Counted from the stretch's first letter, positions 36,963 to 46,996 are shown. The stretch is DNA of 64,000 bases from Rhodobacteraceae bacterium HLUCCO18 (GCA_001314805.1 LJSY01000021.1:1-64000), one strand, 5' to 3'. The notes: generated by a model from the sequence alone, not told the origin. Made by a program: numbers and translations.

Positions 36963-38735
36963 ATGTCCAGAGACACCCGCGCCAATCGCCGCTACCGCAG
37001 CCAGGAATGGTTCGACAATCCCAACAACCCGGGCATGACGGCGCTTTACCTCGAGCGCTACCAGAACCAGAGCTTCACGCAGGCCGAGCTTCAGGCCGAG
37101 CGTCCGATCATCGGCATCGCGCAAACGGGCTCGGACCTTGTGCCGTGCAACAAGATCCATGTCTTCCTGATGGACCGGATCAAGGCCGGTATCCGCGACG
37201 CGGGCGGCATCCCCATGGAGTTTCCCGTCCACCCGATCCAGGAGACGGGCAAAAGGCCCACCGCCGCGCTCGACCGGAACCTGCAATACCTGAGCCTTGT
37301 CGAGGTGCTGCACGGATATCCCATCGACGGGGTGGTGCTGACCACGGGTTGCGACAAGACCACGCCCGCGATGCTCATGGGGGCCGCGACGGTCGATCTG
37401 CCCGCGCTGGCGCTCAACGGCGGGCCGATGCTCGACGGCTGGTACAAGGGCAGGCGCGCGGGCTCGGGCACCACGATCTGGGAGGGGCGGCGCATGCTCG
37501 CCCGGGGCGAGATCGGCTACGAGGAGTTCATGGAGCTTGCCTGCGCCTCCTCGCCGTCGCTGGGGCATTGCAACACGATGGGCACGGCTTCGACCATGAA
37601 CGCGCTGGCCGAGGCGCTGGGGATGGCGCTGCCGGGGGCGGCCGCGATCCCGGCGCCGTTCCGCGAACGCATGGAGATGGCGTATCTCACGGGGCGGCGC
37701 ATCGTGGGCATGGTGGAGGAGGACCTGAAGCCCTCCGACATCCTGACCCGCGCGGCCTTCCTGAACGCGATCAAGGTCAACACGGCGATCGGCGGCTCCA
37801 CCAACGCGCCGCCGCATCTGCAGGCGATCGCGCGGCATGTGGGCGTGGCGCTCGACGTCACGGACTGGCAGACCCATGGCCATGACCTGCCGCTTCTGGT
37901 GAACCTGCAGCCGGCGGGGGAATACCTGGGCGAAAGCTTCTTCCGCGCGGGCGGGGTCCCTGCCGTGATGGGAGAGCTTCTGGCGGCGGGGCAGCTCGAC
38001 GGCGGCGTGATGACGGCGACGGGACAGCCGATGCAGGAGGCCATCGGCGGCGCGGGCACCAAGGACAGGGATGTGATCCGGCCCTTCGACGACCCGTTGC
38101 GCGCGGAGGCGGGGTTTCTCGTGCTGTCCGGAAATCTCTTCGACAGCGCCTTGATGAAGACCTCCGTCATCTCGTCGGAGTTCCGCACGCGCTTCCTCGA
38201 GGATGACATCTGCGAGGGGCGCGCCGTGGTCTTCGAAGGCCCCGAGGATTATCACGCGCGTGTCAACGACCCGGCGCTCGGCATCGACGAGAGAAGCTTC
38301 CTCTTCATCCGCAACGTGGGCTGCGTCGGCTATCCCGGCTCGGCCGAGGTGGTGAACATGCAGCCGCCCGACGACCTGATCCGCGCGGGCGTGACCCATC
38401 TGCCGACCGTCGGCGACGGGCGCCAGTCGGGGACGTCGGAAAGCCCCTCGATCCTGAACGCCTCGCCCGAGGCGGTGGTGGGCGGGGGGCTCGCGCTTCT
38501 GCGGACGGGCGATCCGGTGCGGCTCGACCTAAAGGCGGCGCGGCTCGATGCGCTGGTCGACGACGCGGAGTGGGCGGCGCGGCGCAGGGACTGGATGCCG
38601 CCGGAGCTGGACCACCAGACGCCGTGGCAGGAGATCTACCGGACGCATGTGGGCCAACTGGCCGATGGCGGGTGTCTGGAGCTTGCAACGGCCTATCAGC
38701 GCATCGCGAAGGTCCTGCCGCGCGACAATCACTGA
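36963..38735 (+). CDS. IlvD/Edd-family sugar-acid dehydratase (arabinonate/xylonate type)
   Basis: This 590-residue protein carries the family's iron-sulfur motifs [10 protein letters not shown] and [10 protein letters not shown], and the N-terminal region PCNKIHVF. The length and the N-terminal block ([23 protein letters not shown]) fit L-arabinonate or D-xylonate dehydratases better than dihydroxy-acid dehydratase. It would remove water from an aldonic acid to give a 2-keto-3-deoxy acid. No other pentose genes are near, so the substrate is uncertain. Confidence 0.85.
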   Translation: MSRDTRANRRYRSQEWFDNPNNPGMTALYLERYQNQSFTQAELQAERPIIGIAQTGSDLVPCNKIHVFLMDRIKAGIRDAGGIPMEFPVHPIQETGKRPTAALDRNLQYLSLVEVLHGYPIDGVVLTTGCDKTTPAMLMGAATVDLPALALNGGPMLDGWYKGRRAGSGTTIWEGRRMLARGEIGYEEFMELACASSPSLGHCNTMGTASTMNALAEALGMALPGAAAIPAPFRERMEMAYLTGRRIVGMVEEDLKPSDILTRAAFLNAIKVNTAIGGSTNAPPHLQAIARHVGVALDVTDWQTHGHDLPLLVNLQPAGEYLGESFFRAGGVPAVMGELLAAGQLDGGVMTATGQPMQEAIGGAGTKDRDVIRPFDDPLRAEAGFLVLSGNLFDSALMKTSVISSEFRTRFLEDDICEGRAVVFEGPEDYHARVNDPALGIDERSFLFIRNVGCVGYPGSAEVVNMQPPDDLIRAGVTHLPTVGDGRQSGTSESPSILNASPEAVVGGGLALLRTGDPVRLDLKAARLDALVDDAEWAARRRDWMPPELDHQTPWQEIYRTHVGQLADGGCLELATAYQRIAKVLPRDNH

Positions 38736-38820
38736 GGGGATGCGCCGACCTCGTCGCATCGAAAAGTAGGAAGCGCCGAGGCGGGGCCGGAAGCCCCACC
38801 CCGGCGCTGGCGCCTCCGGC

Positions 38821-38920
38821 GGGAGTTTTTCGCCAGGATGAAGGGGCGGGGCGGTTCCCGGTCTTCATCCTGGCTGAAAACGCTCAGGGGAGTGCAGAGG
38901 GGGCAGACAGCCCCCTCTGC
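38821..38920. repeat. Paired REP-like motifs and hairpin
   Basis: GGGAGTTTTTCGCCAGGATG (38821-38840) and its inverted relative (38863-38885, reading GAGCGTTTTCAGCCAGGATG on the minus strand) face each other. An 11-base-pair hairpin GCAGAGGGGGC-AGACA-GCCCCCTCTGC (38894-38920) follows, with outer CTCAGG/CCTGAG arms. It lies between the convergent dehydratase and DUF1638 genes and may end transcription from both sides. Confidence 0.65.
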
Positions 38921-38961
38921 CCTGAGCACGGCCTGTCATGGGCCGCGGAGGCCTAGGCGGT

Positions 38962-39594
38962 TCAGAACTGCGTCAGCGCAGCTTCCAGATCCCCGTAGCC
39001 GGTGAAGCGCCGCTCGAAGGCGAGGCCGAGGAAGTCGGCGCAGGCGCGGGCCTTTTCGGTCAGCTCGGGGTCGTCGGTCTGGGCCTGGTAGACCAGTGTT
39101 TCGTAATTGCCGAAATACATGTCGCGCAGCTCGGGGTGGCGGTCGAGGCCGAGGGGTTTCGTCACGAAGGCGTCGAACTGCCGGACGAGGAAATCGGTGA
39201 GGTAGAAGGCCGTCATCTCGTCGCGCGCGGCGAAGGCGGCATTGCCTTCGAAGAAGCTGTAGCAATGGGGGCCTTGCAGCATCTCGACCCCGAGTGCCGC
39301 GCAGCGCGCCTGTAGAAGCCCCCCCGTTCCACAATCGGCATAGAGCACGAAGACCCGGTCATAGGCGTCGCCCGCCTCGGTCACGGCGCGTTCCACGGCG
39401 TCGGGGATCTTTTCGGGGTGGTTGTGCAGGATCGCGGGCAGGCATTGCAGGTCCATGTGCGACCAGCCGTTCATGTCCCTCAGTGCAAGAACCTCGCGCG
39501 CCAGCGCGCCGCAGGCAATCAGCAGGATGCGCCCCTGGCCTGCCGCCTGCAGGCCTTCGGTCACAAGCCCCTGGTCGTCGATCCGGTCCATCAT
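38962..39594 (-). CDS. DUF1638 protein, probably linked to corrinoid methyl transfer
   Basis: The protein has 210 residues from ATG at 39594 or 39591 (AGGAGG just upstream). The ACG motif ILLIACGALAREV, the segment LPAILHNHPEKIP and the VLYADCGTGG motif are typical of DUF1638. Such genes occur in alphaproteobacteria near corrinoid proteins and methyltransferases, and both are found within 6 kb here. The conserved Cys and His residues suggest metal or corrinoid binding (inference). The biochemical role is unknown. Confidence 0.82.
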   Translation of the reverse strand: MMDRIDDQGLVTEGLQAAGQGRILLIACGALAREVLALRDMNGWSHMDLQCLPAILHNHPEKIPDAVERAVTEAGDAYDRVFVLYADCGTGGLLQARCAALGVEMLQGPHCYSFFEGNAAFAARDEMTAFYLTDFLVRQFDAFVTKPLGLDRHPELRDMYFGNYETLVYQAQTDDPELTEKARACADFLGLAFERRFTGYGDLEAALTQF

Positions 39595-39655
39595 CCGCCT
39601 CCTGACACATGCCCAATATGGCCCCGACTTCCCGTCGTGCACAGGCCCGGTTGCG

Positions 39656-40561
39656 TCATTGCCGTCGTCGTCTTCCGCCCAGAACCGACAGGGCCAGCCC
39701 TGCAAGCACCACCAGCGCCGCGATCGCCTCGCCCGTCGTCACCGTCTCGCGCAGCACGATGGCAGCCACGCTGAGGCCCACCACGGGGATCAGGAGCGCG
39801 AAGGGCGTGATGGTGGCGGCCGGGTGGCGCGACAGAAGCACGCCCCAGATCGAGAAGCCCAGCACCGTCGAGACGAAGGCCACATATGTCACCGCGAGCC
39901 AGCCCTGCAGAGAGAGCGCGGCGACGGTCGCCCATGGGGCCGTGCCTTCGGTGGCCAGCGAGAGCGCCAGCATCGGCAGGGGTGGTACGAGGCTGGCCCA
40001 GATGAAGAGCGCGGTCATGTTCACGCCGCCAAGCCTGCGCAGCACGAGGTTGCCGCAGGCCCAGGACAGCGCGCCGGTCAGCACCAGCGCGAGGCCCAGC
40101 GGCGTCACGTTCCCGCCGCCGGCCAGTCCGAAAAGCGCGAGGCCCGCGCAGGCCAGCGCGACCCCCATCCCCTGCAGGAGCCGAACCCGTTCGCCAAAGA
40201 CGAGGGCGGCCAGAACGATGGTGATCGGCGCCTGGCTTTGCATGATGAGCGAGGCCAGGCCCGCCGTCACGTCGGCCTCCATCGCGCTGAAGAGAAACGC
40301 GAATTGGCCGGTGTTGATGAAGGAGCCGATGGCGAGGATCGGCAGCCAGCCCGCCGGGCGTGGAAAGAACACGATGAGCGGGACCAGGATGGCGAAACGC
40401 AGGGCGACGAAGAGGATCGGGGGCAGTTCCTCCAGCCCGATCTTCATCGCGCTGAAATTCGACCCCCAGGCCAGCACGACCAGGAGCACGAGACCCAGAT
40501 CGCGGGCGCCGATCAGCCGAGCCTCGCGACCGGCTGCCGGCCCGAGGGGGTCAGAAGCCAC
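39656..40561 (-). CDS. EamA/DMT-family transporter
   Basis: This is a protein of about 300 residues with ten hydrophobic segments in two EamA repeats (for example GLVLLVVLAWGSNFSAMKIGLEELPP). The start is uncertain: there is no ATG before the first helix. I used the GTG at 40561, which overlaps the phosphoesterase gene by 49 bases; a CTG at the phosphoesterase stop (CTGA) is another option. The substrate is unknown; relatives export amino acids or metabolites. Confidence 0.78.
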   Translation of the reverse strand: MASDPLGPAAGREARLIGARDLGLVLLVVLAWGSNFSAMKIGLEELPPILFVALRFAILVPLIVFFPRPAGWLPILAIGSFINTGQFAFLFSAMEADVTAGLASLIMQSQAPITIVLAALVFGERVRLLQGMGVALACAGLALFGLAGGGNVTPLGLALVLTGALSWACGNLVLRRLGGVNMTALFIWASLVPPLPMLALSLATEGTAPWATVAALSLQGWLAVTYVAFVSTVLGFSIWGVLLSRHPAATITPFALLIPVVGLSVAAIVLRETVTTGEAIAALVVLAGLALSVLGGRRRRQ

Positions 40562-41235
40562 GCCTCGCGCCCCTCGATCACCACCGCCGAGATCGGGCCG
40601 TCCCAGCCCGCGCCGGTGTCGATGGCCAGCCGGTTGCCGTGATGCTCGACCGTGGAGACGGGCGTGTGACCGTGCACGACCAACGCCCCGTGCTCGCGCG
40701 TGTCGAAAAGAAACACGTCGCGGATCCACATCAGGTCGGCGGGGGTCTGGTCCTCGACGGGAATGCCCGGCTGGATGCCCGCATGAACGAAGAGGCATTC
40801 GCCCGCGCGATGGTGAAGGGGCAGCGCGTCGAGGAACGCGCGGTGGTCTTCCGGCACTGCGTCCTGCGCCTTGTCGTGCAGCGCGCGGGCCGATCCGATC
40901 GCGGGCAGGCCGTAGGAGGCGAGTGTCGCGCGTCCGCCGATACCGGGATGCAGGTAGCGGCTTTCGGACCAGCGGCCGGGGCGGTTCCCGAGGAATTCCA
41001 GGAACATCGAATCGTGGTTGCCCTTCAGCACGACGACCGAAGGGTCCTGCAGCGCGAGATCGAGCAGATGGCCCACCACGCCCGCGCTGTCCGGCCCACG
41101 GTCCACCAGGTCGCCCAGATGCACCAGCGGCGCCTCCCGCGTTCCTTCGCGGGCGCGGTCGGCTTCGACCAGGTCATGCGCGCCGCGCAGCTTGTCGAGA
41201 TGTCCGTGAATGTCGCCGATGGCATAGATCGTCAT
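40513..41235 (-). CDS. Metallophosphoesterase of the serine/threonine phosphatase fold
   Basis: The protein has 240 residues from the ATG at 41235. The metal-binding motifs of the calcineurin-like family are all present: GDIHGHLDKL, GDLVDRGPDS and GNHD, then HAGIQPG and HGHTP. Small enzymes of this type (PrpA/ApaH relatives) act on phosphoproteins or dinucleotide polyphosphates. The EamA gene overlaps its 3' end. Confidence 0.9.
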   Translation of the reverse strand: MTIYAIGDIHGHLDKLRGAHDLVEADRAREGTREAPLVHLGDLVDRGPDSAGVVGHLLDLALQDPSVVVLKGNHDSMFLEFLGNRPGRWSESRYLHPGIGGRATLASYGLPAIGSARALHDKAQDAVPEDHRAFLDALPLHHRAGECLFVHAGIQPGIPVEDQTPADLMWIRDVFLFDTREHGALVVHGHTPVSTVEHHGNRLAIDTGAGWDGPISAVVIEGREAWLLTPSGRQPVARLG

Positions 41236-41341
41236 GGGCCAGACCAAACGCTCTGCGCTGCCCGGACGCAAGGGGGCGCGGCGCCGTCAGGGCGGCGGGA
41301 CGACCATGACCTGACGGTCACCGCCGTCGCCGCCCTGGGTC

Positions 41342-42049
41342 TCAGGCCCGCGCGGCCATCTGGTTGTGCTTGCGCAGGACGAATTCCTTGGCGGTTTCCA
41401 CCGCGACGGCGGCATCCCGGCAATAGGCGTCCGCACCGATGGCGCGGCCGAATTCCTCGTTCAGGGGCGCACCGCCCACCAGAACGATGTAGTCGTCGCG
41501 GATGCCCTTTTCCTTGAGCGTGTCGATGACGACCTTCATGTAGGGCATCGTCGTCGTTAGCAGCGCCGACATGCCGAGAATATCGGGTCCTTCGGCCTCC
41601 AGCGCTTCGAGATAGGCATCCACGGCGTTGTTGATGCCAAGATCGACCACCTCGAAGCCCGCGCCCTCCATCATCATCGACACGAGGTTCTTGCCGATGT
41701 CGTGGATGTCGCCCTTCACGGTGCCGATCACCATCTTGCCGATGCGCGGCGCGCCGGTCTCGACCAGAAGCGGCTTGAGGATCGCCATGCCGCCCTTCAT
41801 CGCGTTGGCGGCCATCAGCACCTCGGGCACGAAGAGGATGCCGTCACGGAAATCGTTGCCGACGATGGTCATGCCGCCGACAAGCGCCTTCGTGAGGATG
41901 TCATAGGGCGTCCAGCCGCGTTCGAGCAGGATGTTGACGCCTTCCTCGATCTCTTCCTTCATACCGTCGTAGAGGTCGTCGAACATCTGGCTGACCAGTT
42001 CTTCGTCGTCGAGCTCCGAGAGGACGATGTCGTCTTCTTCCTCGGACAT
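41342..42049 (-). CDS. Corrinoid (B12)-binding methyltransfer protein, MtbC/MetH-like
   Basis: The protein has 235 residues from the ATG at 42049 (AAGGAGA upstream). An in-frame ATG at 42133 also has GGAGG and would add 28 basic residues. The N-terminal cap helices are followed by a Rossmann cobalamin domain with the lower-ligand motif GDIHDIGKNLV and the GGAPLN motif. In roseobacters the functions of methionine synthase are divided between separate proteins; this would be the cobalamin carrier, with the homocysteine methyltransferase at 43950 as partner. Confidence 0.88.
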   Translation of the reverse strand: MSEEEDDIVLSELDDEELVSQMFDDLYDGMKEEIEEGVNILLERGWTPYDILTKALVGGMTIVGNDFRDGILFVPEVLMAANAMKGGMAILKPLLVETGAPRIGKMVIGTVKGDIHDIGKNLVSMMMEGAGFEVVDLGINNAVDAYLEALEAEGPDILGMSALLTTTMPYMKVVIDTLKEKGIRDDYIVLVGGAPLNEEFGRAIGADAYCRDAAVAVETAKEFVLRKHNQMAARA

Positions 42050-42192
42050 GGGCGCGTCTCCTTGTGATGCGGCTTTCGCCGTTTTTGACTTCCTAATCTC
42101 ATTGGGTCTTCCGGCATTGCGTTTTTGCGACATCGGACCTCCGTGGCGCGACCAACGCTTGCCGATGTTCTTATTTCGTTCTAGCTTTGGGC

Positions 42193-43275
42193 ATGTCGAT
42201 CTCTCACCTCGGTTGGTCCAGGGCGCCAAGGGCGCGGGCGGCGCTGTCGAACAGGGCAGGGCGGTTCGAGCGTCACGACCGCGTGGCGGAGCCGGATGGA
42301 TGGGATCCGGCGGAGGATCTGCCGCCGCTGCGCACCGAAGTGACGGACGAACGCCCCCGTTCGGCGATCACGCGCAACCGCTCGCCAGATATCGGCTTCG
42401 ACCGGTCGATCAATCCCTACCGGGGGTGCGAGCATGGCTGCATCTACTGTTTCGCGCGGCCGAGCCATGCGTGGCTGGGGCTGTCGCCGGGGCTCGATTT
42501 CGAAACGCAACTGATCGCGCGCCCCGGTATCGCCGCGGTGCTGGAGGCGGAGCTGCGCAAACCGCGTTACGTGCCGGCCACGATCGCCATCGGCACAAAT
42601 ACCGACCCCTACCAGCCGATCGAGGCGGAGCGGCGCATCATGCGTGGCGTTCTGGAGGTGCTGCATGCTTTCCGTCATCCGGTGACCGTGACGACCAAGG
42701 GCACGCTGGTGGAACGCGATGCCGATATCCTGGGCGAGATGGGGCAGGCGGGGCTGTCGCGGGTGGGCCTGTCGGTCACGACGCTCGACGCGGATCTGGC
42801 GCGCCGGATGGAGCCGCGCTGTCCGTCGCCCGCGCGGCGTCTGCGCGCCATCGAACGGCTGAGCCGGGCGGGCTGTCCGGTGCGGGTCATGGTCTCGCCG
42901 ATCGTTCCGGGGCTCACCGACCATGAGCTCGAGGCGATCCTGACCGCCGCGCGCGACGCCGGCGCGGTGGCGGCGAGCATGATCCCCCTGCGCCTGCCGC
43001 TGGAGGTGTCGGAGCTCTGGCAGGCATGGCTGGCGGAACATTATCCGGCGCGGCAGGGACGCGTCATGTCCAAGATCCGCGACATGCATGGCGGGCGCGA
43101 CTACGACCCCGAATGGGGCAAGCGCATGACCGGCGAGGGGCTTTGGGCCGAGCTTCTGCAGAAGCGATTCGGCCGTGCGGTCAGGGCCTTGGGGCTCGAA
43201 GTTGATCTTCCCGACCTGCGTTCCGATCTTTTTGCGCCGCCGCCGCGCCCGGGCGATCAACTGTCGCTGTTCTGA
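42193..43275 (+). CDS. PA0069-family radical SAM protein
   Basis: The protein has 360 residues from the ATG at 42193 (the track uses a TTG two codons earlier). The cluster motif CEHGCIYC and the pattern SPDIGFDRSINPYRGC with IGTNTDPYQPIE mark the SplB-like PA0069 group of radical SAM proteins, whose substrate is not established. The ribosome binding site is weak. The gene is divergent from the corrinoid protein with little space, so their promoters overlap. Confidence 0.85.
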   Translation: MSISHLGWSRAPRARAALSNRAGRFERHDRVAEPDGWDPAEDLPPLRTEVTDERPRSAITRNRSPDIGFDRSINPYRGCEHGCIYCFARPSHAWLGLSPGLDFETQLIARPGIAAVLEAELRKPRYVPATIAIGTNTDPYQPIEAERRIMRGVLEVLHAFRHPVTVTTKGTLVERDADILGEMGQAGLSRVGLSVTTLDADLARRMEPRCPSPARRLRAIERLSRAGCPVRVMVSPIVPGLTDHELEAILTAARDAGAVAASMIPLRLPLEVSELWQAWLAEHYPARQGRVMSKIRDMHGGRDYDPEWGKRMTGEGLWAELLQKRFGRAVRALGLEVDLPDLRSDLFAPPPRPGDQLSLF

Positions 43276-43326
43276 CGGTCCGTTCCGGTCTAGGGTCGCC
43301 CTCGGATCGCAAGAACGGAGGCCGGG

Positions 43327-43926
43327 ATGAACTGGGACGCGCGTTACGCCCGCGAGGGCTACCTGTTCGGAAAGCACCCCGCCGCGTTCCTGTCGCGCGA
43401 GGCCACGCGCATCCCCGATGGCGCCCGCGTTCTCAGCGTCGCCGATGGCGAGGGCCGCAATTCCGTCTATCTCGCGACCCTCGGCCATGACGTGCGCGCC
43501 TTCGACCTCAGCCCCAATGCCGTGGCCAAGGCCCGCACTCTTGCCGCCGAGGCGGGCGTCGATGTGGCGTTCAACCTCTCCGGCATCGAGGACTGGGACT
43601 GGACGCAGCCTGTCGACGCCATCGTCGCGATCTTCATCCAGTTCCAGGGCCCCGAGGCGCGCGCGGCGACCTTCGCGCGCTTCCGCGAAGGCCTCGCCCC
43701 GGGCGGTCTCCTGCTGCTGCACGGCTATGCGCCGCGGCAGGTCGACTACGGCACCGGCGGCCCGCCCCATGCCGAGAACATGTATACCCTGCCCATGCTG
43801 CGGGAGGCCTTCGCGGGCTGGGAGGTGCTGCATGAGGCCGATTACGACGCAGTGATCGAGGAAGGGAGCGGCCATTCCGGCCAGTCGGGTCTGATCGATT
43901 TCGTGGCGCGCAAACCCGCCGCCTGA
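43327..43926 (+). CDS. Class I SAM-dependent methyltransferase
   Basis: This 199-residue protein has GGAGG before the ATG. It opens with MNWDARYAREGYLFG and has the SAM-binding motif VLSVADGEGRNSVYLA, as in TehB-like small methyltransferases. The substrate is unknown. It follows the radical SAM gene by 51 bases, and its 3' end converges on the homocysteine methyltransferase gene. Confidence 0.85.
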   Translation: MNWDARYAREGYLFGKHPAAFLSREATRIPDGARVLSVADGEGRNSVYLATLGHDVRAFDLSPNAVAKARTLAAEAGVDVAFNLSGIEDWDWTQPVDAIVAIFIQFQGPEARAATFARFREGLAPGGLLLLHGYAPRQVDYGTGGPPHAENMYTLPMLREAFAGWEVLHEADYDAVIEEGSGHSGQSGLIDFVARKPAA

Positions 43927-43949
43927 GACCGGACGCGGAGGCCGGGCCA

Positions 43950-44969
43950 TCAGCTCCGGACGCGCCGCCGTCCGCGACGTTCGCGCGTGGGGCCGCCGCC
44001 GTCCTCGGTGCCGTCCGATCCCGAGGAGAACCCGCCCAGTTCGGCCGCGATGACTTCGAGCGTGGGGGCGTCCCCGCGCGGCGTTTCCTCCAGCGCGGCA
44101 CGCATGTGGCGCAGGTGTTCGGGCTGCGTGCCGCAACATCCGCCGATGATCCGCGCGCCTGCATCGCGCGCCAGCACGGCGTAACGCGCCATCAGCTCGG
44201 GCGTGCCGTCGTAATGGATGTGCCCGTCCACGTATTTCGGGATGCCCGCGTTGCCCTTGGCGATGATGGGCCGTTCCGAGCCCGCCGCGCGGAAGCCCAG
44301 CACGGTGCGCAACAGGTCCGAGGCGCCCACGCCGCAATTGGCGCCATAGGCGAGGGGCGGCGGGTCGAGCTTTTCCACCAGCGCCGACAGATCGGCCGAG
44401 GTGAAACCCATCATCGTGCGGCCGGCGGTGTCGAAGCTCATGGTGCCGCACCATGGCATACCGGCGAGGCGCGCGGCCTCGGCTGCGGCCTCGTATTCCT
44501 CATGCGCCGAGATCGTCTCGACCCAGAGCACATCGGCGCCGCCCGCCTTCAGCCCCTCGGCCTGTTCGTGGAACATCTCCACGGCGCGCTCGTGGGTCAG
44601 CGCCCCCATCGGCGCCATGATCTCACCCGTGGGGCCCATGGAGCCCGCCACGATCACCGTGCGCGTCTGGGCATCGGCGACCTCGCGCCCGATTTCGGCG
44701 GCGAGGCGGTTGAGCTCGAACACCCGATCTTGGGCGTCGTGCAGCTTGAGCCGCGCGGCGGTGCCTCCGAAGGAATTGGTCAGGAACAGGTCCGACCCCG
44801 CGTCCACCGCGCCTCGGTAGAGCGTGGCAATGCGGTCGGGATGGTCCACGTTCCACAGCTCGGGCGCGTCGCCCGACTGCAGACCCATGTTGAAGAGCGT
44901 CGTGCCCGTCGCCCCGTCGGCGAGGATCCAGTCACGCTCTGCGAGAAGCGTGGAAAGTTTGTCTGACAT
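43950..44969 (-). CDS. Homocysteine S-methyltransferase (BHMT/MetH N-domain type)
   Basis: This 339-residue TIM-barrel protein has the zinc motifs NCGVG and GGCCGT, and the opening DGATGTTLFNMG. It transfers a methyl group to homocysteine to give methionine. With the corrinoid protein at 41342 it could form the homocysteine-facing part of a divided methionine synthase; the methyl-tetrahydrofolate part is not in the window. The Arg-rich C-terminal tail (RERRGRRRVRS) is unusual. Confidence 0.9.
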   Translation of the reverse strand: MSDKLSTLLAERDWILADGATGTTLFNMGLQSGDAPELWNVDHPDRIATLYRGAVDAGSDLFLTNSFGGTAARLKLHDAQDRVFELNRLAAEIGREVADAQTRTVIVAGSMGPTGEIMAPMGALTHERAVEMFHEQAEGLKAGGADVLWVETISAHEEYEAAAEAARLAGMPWCGTMSFDTAGRTMMGFTSADLSALVEKLDPPPLAYGANCGVGASDLLRTVLGFRAAGSERPIIAKGNAGIPKYVDGHIHYDGTPELMARYAVLARDAGARIIGGCCGTQPEHLRHMRAALEETPRGDAPTLEVIAAELGGFSSGSDGTEDGGGPTRERRGRRRVRS

Positions 44970-45018
44970 GGGCGCGGGCTCCGGGTTTCATCCTGCGCGC
45001 GGCATGCCACGGGCCGCG

Positions 45019-45037
45019 ACTTGACGCAAATGCAAGT
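45019..45037. promoter_or_regulatory. Inverted repeat upstream of the homocysteine methyltransferase
   Basis: ACTTG and CAAGT arms nine bases apart lie 50 bases upstream of the methyltransferase start. They could be an operator. The 143-base leader was also checked for SAM-II, SAM/SAH and SAH riboswitch motifs; none was recognised. Confidence 0.3.
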
Positions 45038-45112
45038 TGCTCATGTTTTTCTTGAGTGTCGTGCATTGATGGGCCTACCGGGCTGGCGACCCTGTCGGCC
45101 CGCGGCCCCCGT

Positions 45113-45583
45113 TTACCCGAGATAGGTGCAGCATTCGGTCCGCAGCTCTGCCTCCGCCACGACGTCGGGATCGTTGAGGTAAAGCTCCCAGCTCGGCGGC
45201 TTCAGGCTCAGGCCTTCCTCCGCGACGTGCCGCATCAGCAGGTCATAGTCGTCGCGCAGCGTGGCGTAGCTGCCCTCATGCACGAAACTCACGACGCGGC
45301 CTGCCGGCAAGGTGTCGTCCCCGATACTGCCCTCGGCGAGACCAAGATGCTCCGGGGTGATGACGATGCCGGCGCGGAAGCGCATCGTCTCGCCCATGGA
45401 GAAATCGTGGTACACCGAGAGCGGCGGGCCCGCGGGCGTGATGCCCTTTTCTGCGGCAAAGGCAAAGACCTCTCCAAAGGCGGCCCCCATCGCCTGAGAG
45501 ATTTCTTCCGGCGATGTGCCGGTTGTCCGTTCGCTGTAGATATACGGGGTTTCCGCCACATCCTTGATCACGAAATCCGGCAT
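45113..45583 (-). CDS. GyrI-like small-molecule-binding domain protein
   Basis: The protein has 156 residues from the ATG at 45583 (GGGAGGACACG). It is a stand-alone GyrI/AraC effector-binding domain: VIKDVAETPYIYSERTT at the start, VYHDFSMG in the middle, VVSFVHEGSYATL and an acidic C-terminus with ELYLNDP. Such proteins bind hydrophobic or cationic small molecules or protect gyrase. No DNA-binding domain is attached, so it is a sensor or a hydrolase-like domain of unknown ligand. Confidence 0.82.
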   Translation of the reverse strand: MPDFVIKDVAETPYIYSERTTGTSPEEISQAMGAAFGEVFAFAAEKGITPAGPPLSVYHDFSMGETMRFRAGIVITPEHLGLAEGSIGDDTLPAGRVVSFVHEGSYATLRDDYDLLMRHVAEEGLSLKPPSWELYLNDPDVVAEAELRTECCTYLG

Positions 45584-45728
45584 CGTGTCCTCCCTTCCGA
45601 CCCGGATGTGAGGCTGCGCCGAAAAGCCGGACCACGCATTGATCTGGCGCAACGGAATGAACACGTCAAAGCCGGCGCCAAAAGGGCGCCCGGCGCAGGC
45701 CCGCAGCGCGTGTCGCGCTATCCCGCGC

Positions 45729-46043
45729 TCAGGTCTCGTCCATCAGCTGCACCTTCGCCACGGCGAGTAGCTCGTCGTATTTCTTGCGCACCTCGGCCTC
45801 GGCCACGCGGCCGTCGAGATCGCCCAGCACCTTGCGCATGACGTCCTCGTGGCCGGCCTCCTCGAAATCGGCCTTCACGACCTCCTTGGCGTATTCGGCC
45901 GCGTCTTCGCCGGTCTTGCCAAGAATGTCGGCGACCCAGAGGCCCATGAGCTTGTTGCGCCGCGCCTCGGCCCGGAACTGCATCTCCTGGTCATGGGCGA
46001 ACTTGTTCTCGAAGGCGTTTTCGCGATCGTCGAAGGTTGTCAT
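45729..46043 (-). CDS. F1-ATPase inhibitory zeta subunit (DUF1476)
   Basis: This 104-residue all-helical protein ([21 protein letters not shown]...RRNKLMGLW) belongs to the DUF1476 family, first characterised as the zeta subunit that inhibits ATP hydrolysis by F1-ATPase in Paracoccus denitrificans. The start at 46043 replaces the track's longer Arg-rich frame. It is divergent from purC, a conserved neighbourhood in Rhodobacteraceae. Confidence 0.9.
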   Translation of the reverse strand: MTTFDDRENAFENKFAHDQEMQFRAEARRNKLMGLWVADILGKTGEDAAEYAKEVVKADFEEAGHEDVMRKVLGDLDGRVAEAEVRKKYDELLAVAKVQLMDET

Positions 46044-46218
46044 CGGGGTCTCCGCTCTGGACTGTCTGCCGGTCGGGGCAAAGTCTAGGCCCGCGGAGAG
46101 GGGCGCCGCAAGGCGCGATCGACGGCGCGCCTTGCGACACAGCGCGCTTTGGCCTATAGCCGCTCGCACCCCGACCGCGGCGCAACGGCGCGCGGAGGTC
46201 CCTGTTTCCGGAGCACGC

Positions 46219-46980
46219 ATGGCACGCCGCAAGAAGGTCTACGAGGGCAAGGCCAAGATCCTGTATGAAGGCCCCGAACCCGGCACTTTGGTGCAGTATT
46301 TCAAGGATGACGCGACCGCGTTCAACGCCGAGAAGCGCGCCACGATCGAGGGCAAGGGCGTGCTCAACAACCGGTTGAGCGAATTCTTCATGACCGGCCT
46401 GAATCACGTCGGCGTTCCGACCCATTTCATCCGCCGCATCAACATGCGTGAGCAGCTGATCCGCGCGGTCGAGATCATCCCGCTGGAAGTGGTGGTGCGC
46501 AACGTGGCGGCGGGCTCCATCTCCAAGCGGCTCGGCATCGAGGAGGGCACGGCCCTGCCGCGGCCGATCGTGGAGTTCTACTTCAAGAACGACGATCTGG
46601 GCGACCCGCTGGTATCCGAGGAGCATATCCTCGCCTTCGGATGGGCCACGCAGCAGGATCTCGACGACATGGTCAGCCTCGCACTCAGGGTCAACGACTT
46701 CCTGTCGGGCCTGTTTCTCGGCGTCGGCATCCGGCTGGTGGATTTCAAGATCGAGATCGGACGGATCTGGGACGGCGATTACATGCGGCTGATCGTGGCC
46801 GACGAGATCAGCCCCGATTCGTGCCGGCTGTGGGACATGGAGACGGGCAAGAAGCTCGACAAGGACGTGTTCCGCCGCGACCTCGGCGACCTCGCGGATG
46901 CCTATACGGAGGTCGCACGACGTCTCGGCGTGATGCCGCAGGGCCCGACGGGGGTGACCAAGCCCACGCTCATCAACTAG
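46219..46980 (+). CDS. purC: SAICAR synthase
   Basis: The protein has 253 residues from the ATG at 46219. It opens with [24 protein letters not shown] and keeps the signature [14 protein letters not shown]-like segment ([16 protein letters not shown]) and [10 protein letters not shown]. It joins CAIR and aspartate in purine synthesis. Downstream, a repeat element and purS follow within 62 bases. Confidence 0.95.
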   Translation: MARRKKVYEGKAKILYEGPEPGTLVQYFKDDATAFNAEKRATIEGKGVLNNRLSEFFMTGLNHVGVPTHFIRRINMREQLIRAVEIIPLEVVVRNVAAGSISKRLGIEEGTALPRPIVEFYFKNDDLGDPLVSEEHILAFGWATQQDLDDMVSLALRVNDFLSGLFLGVGIRLVDFKIEIGRIWDGDYMRLIVADEISPDSCRLWDMETGKKLDKDVFRRDLGDLADAYTEVARRLGVMPQGPTGVTKPTLIN

Positions 46981-46996
46981 GTCAGAGGTCGGGTTT

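Noticed and set aside
44970-45112. SAM or SAH riboswitch upstream of the homocysteine methyltransferase
   Set aside because: The leader lacks the conserved cores of SAM-II, SAM/SAH and SAH riboswitches; only a short inverted repeat was found.
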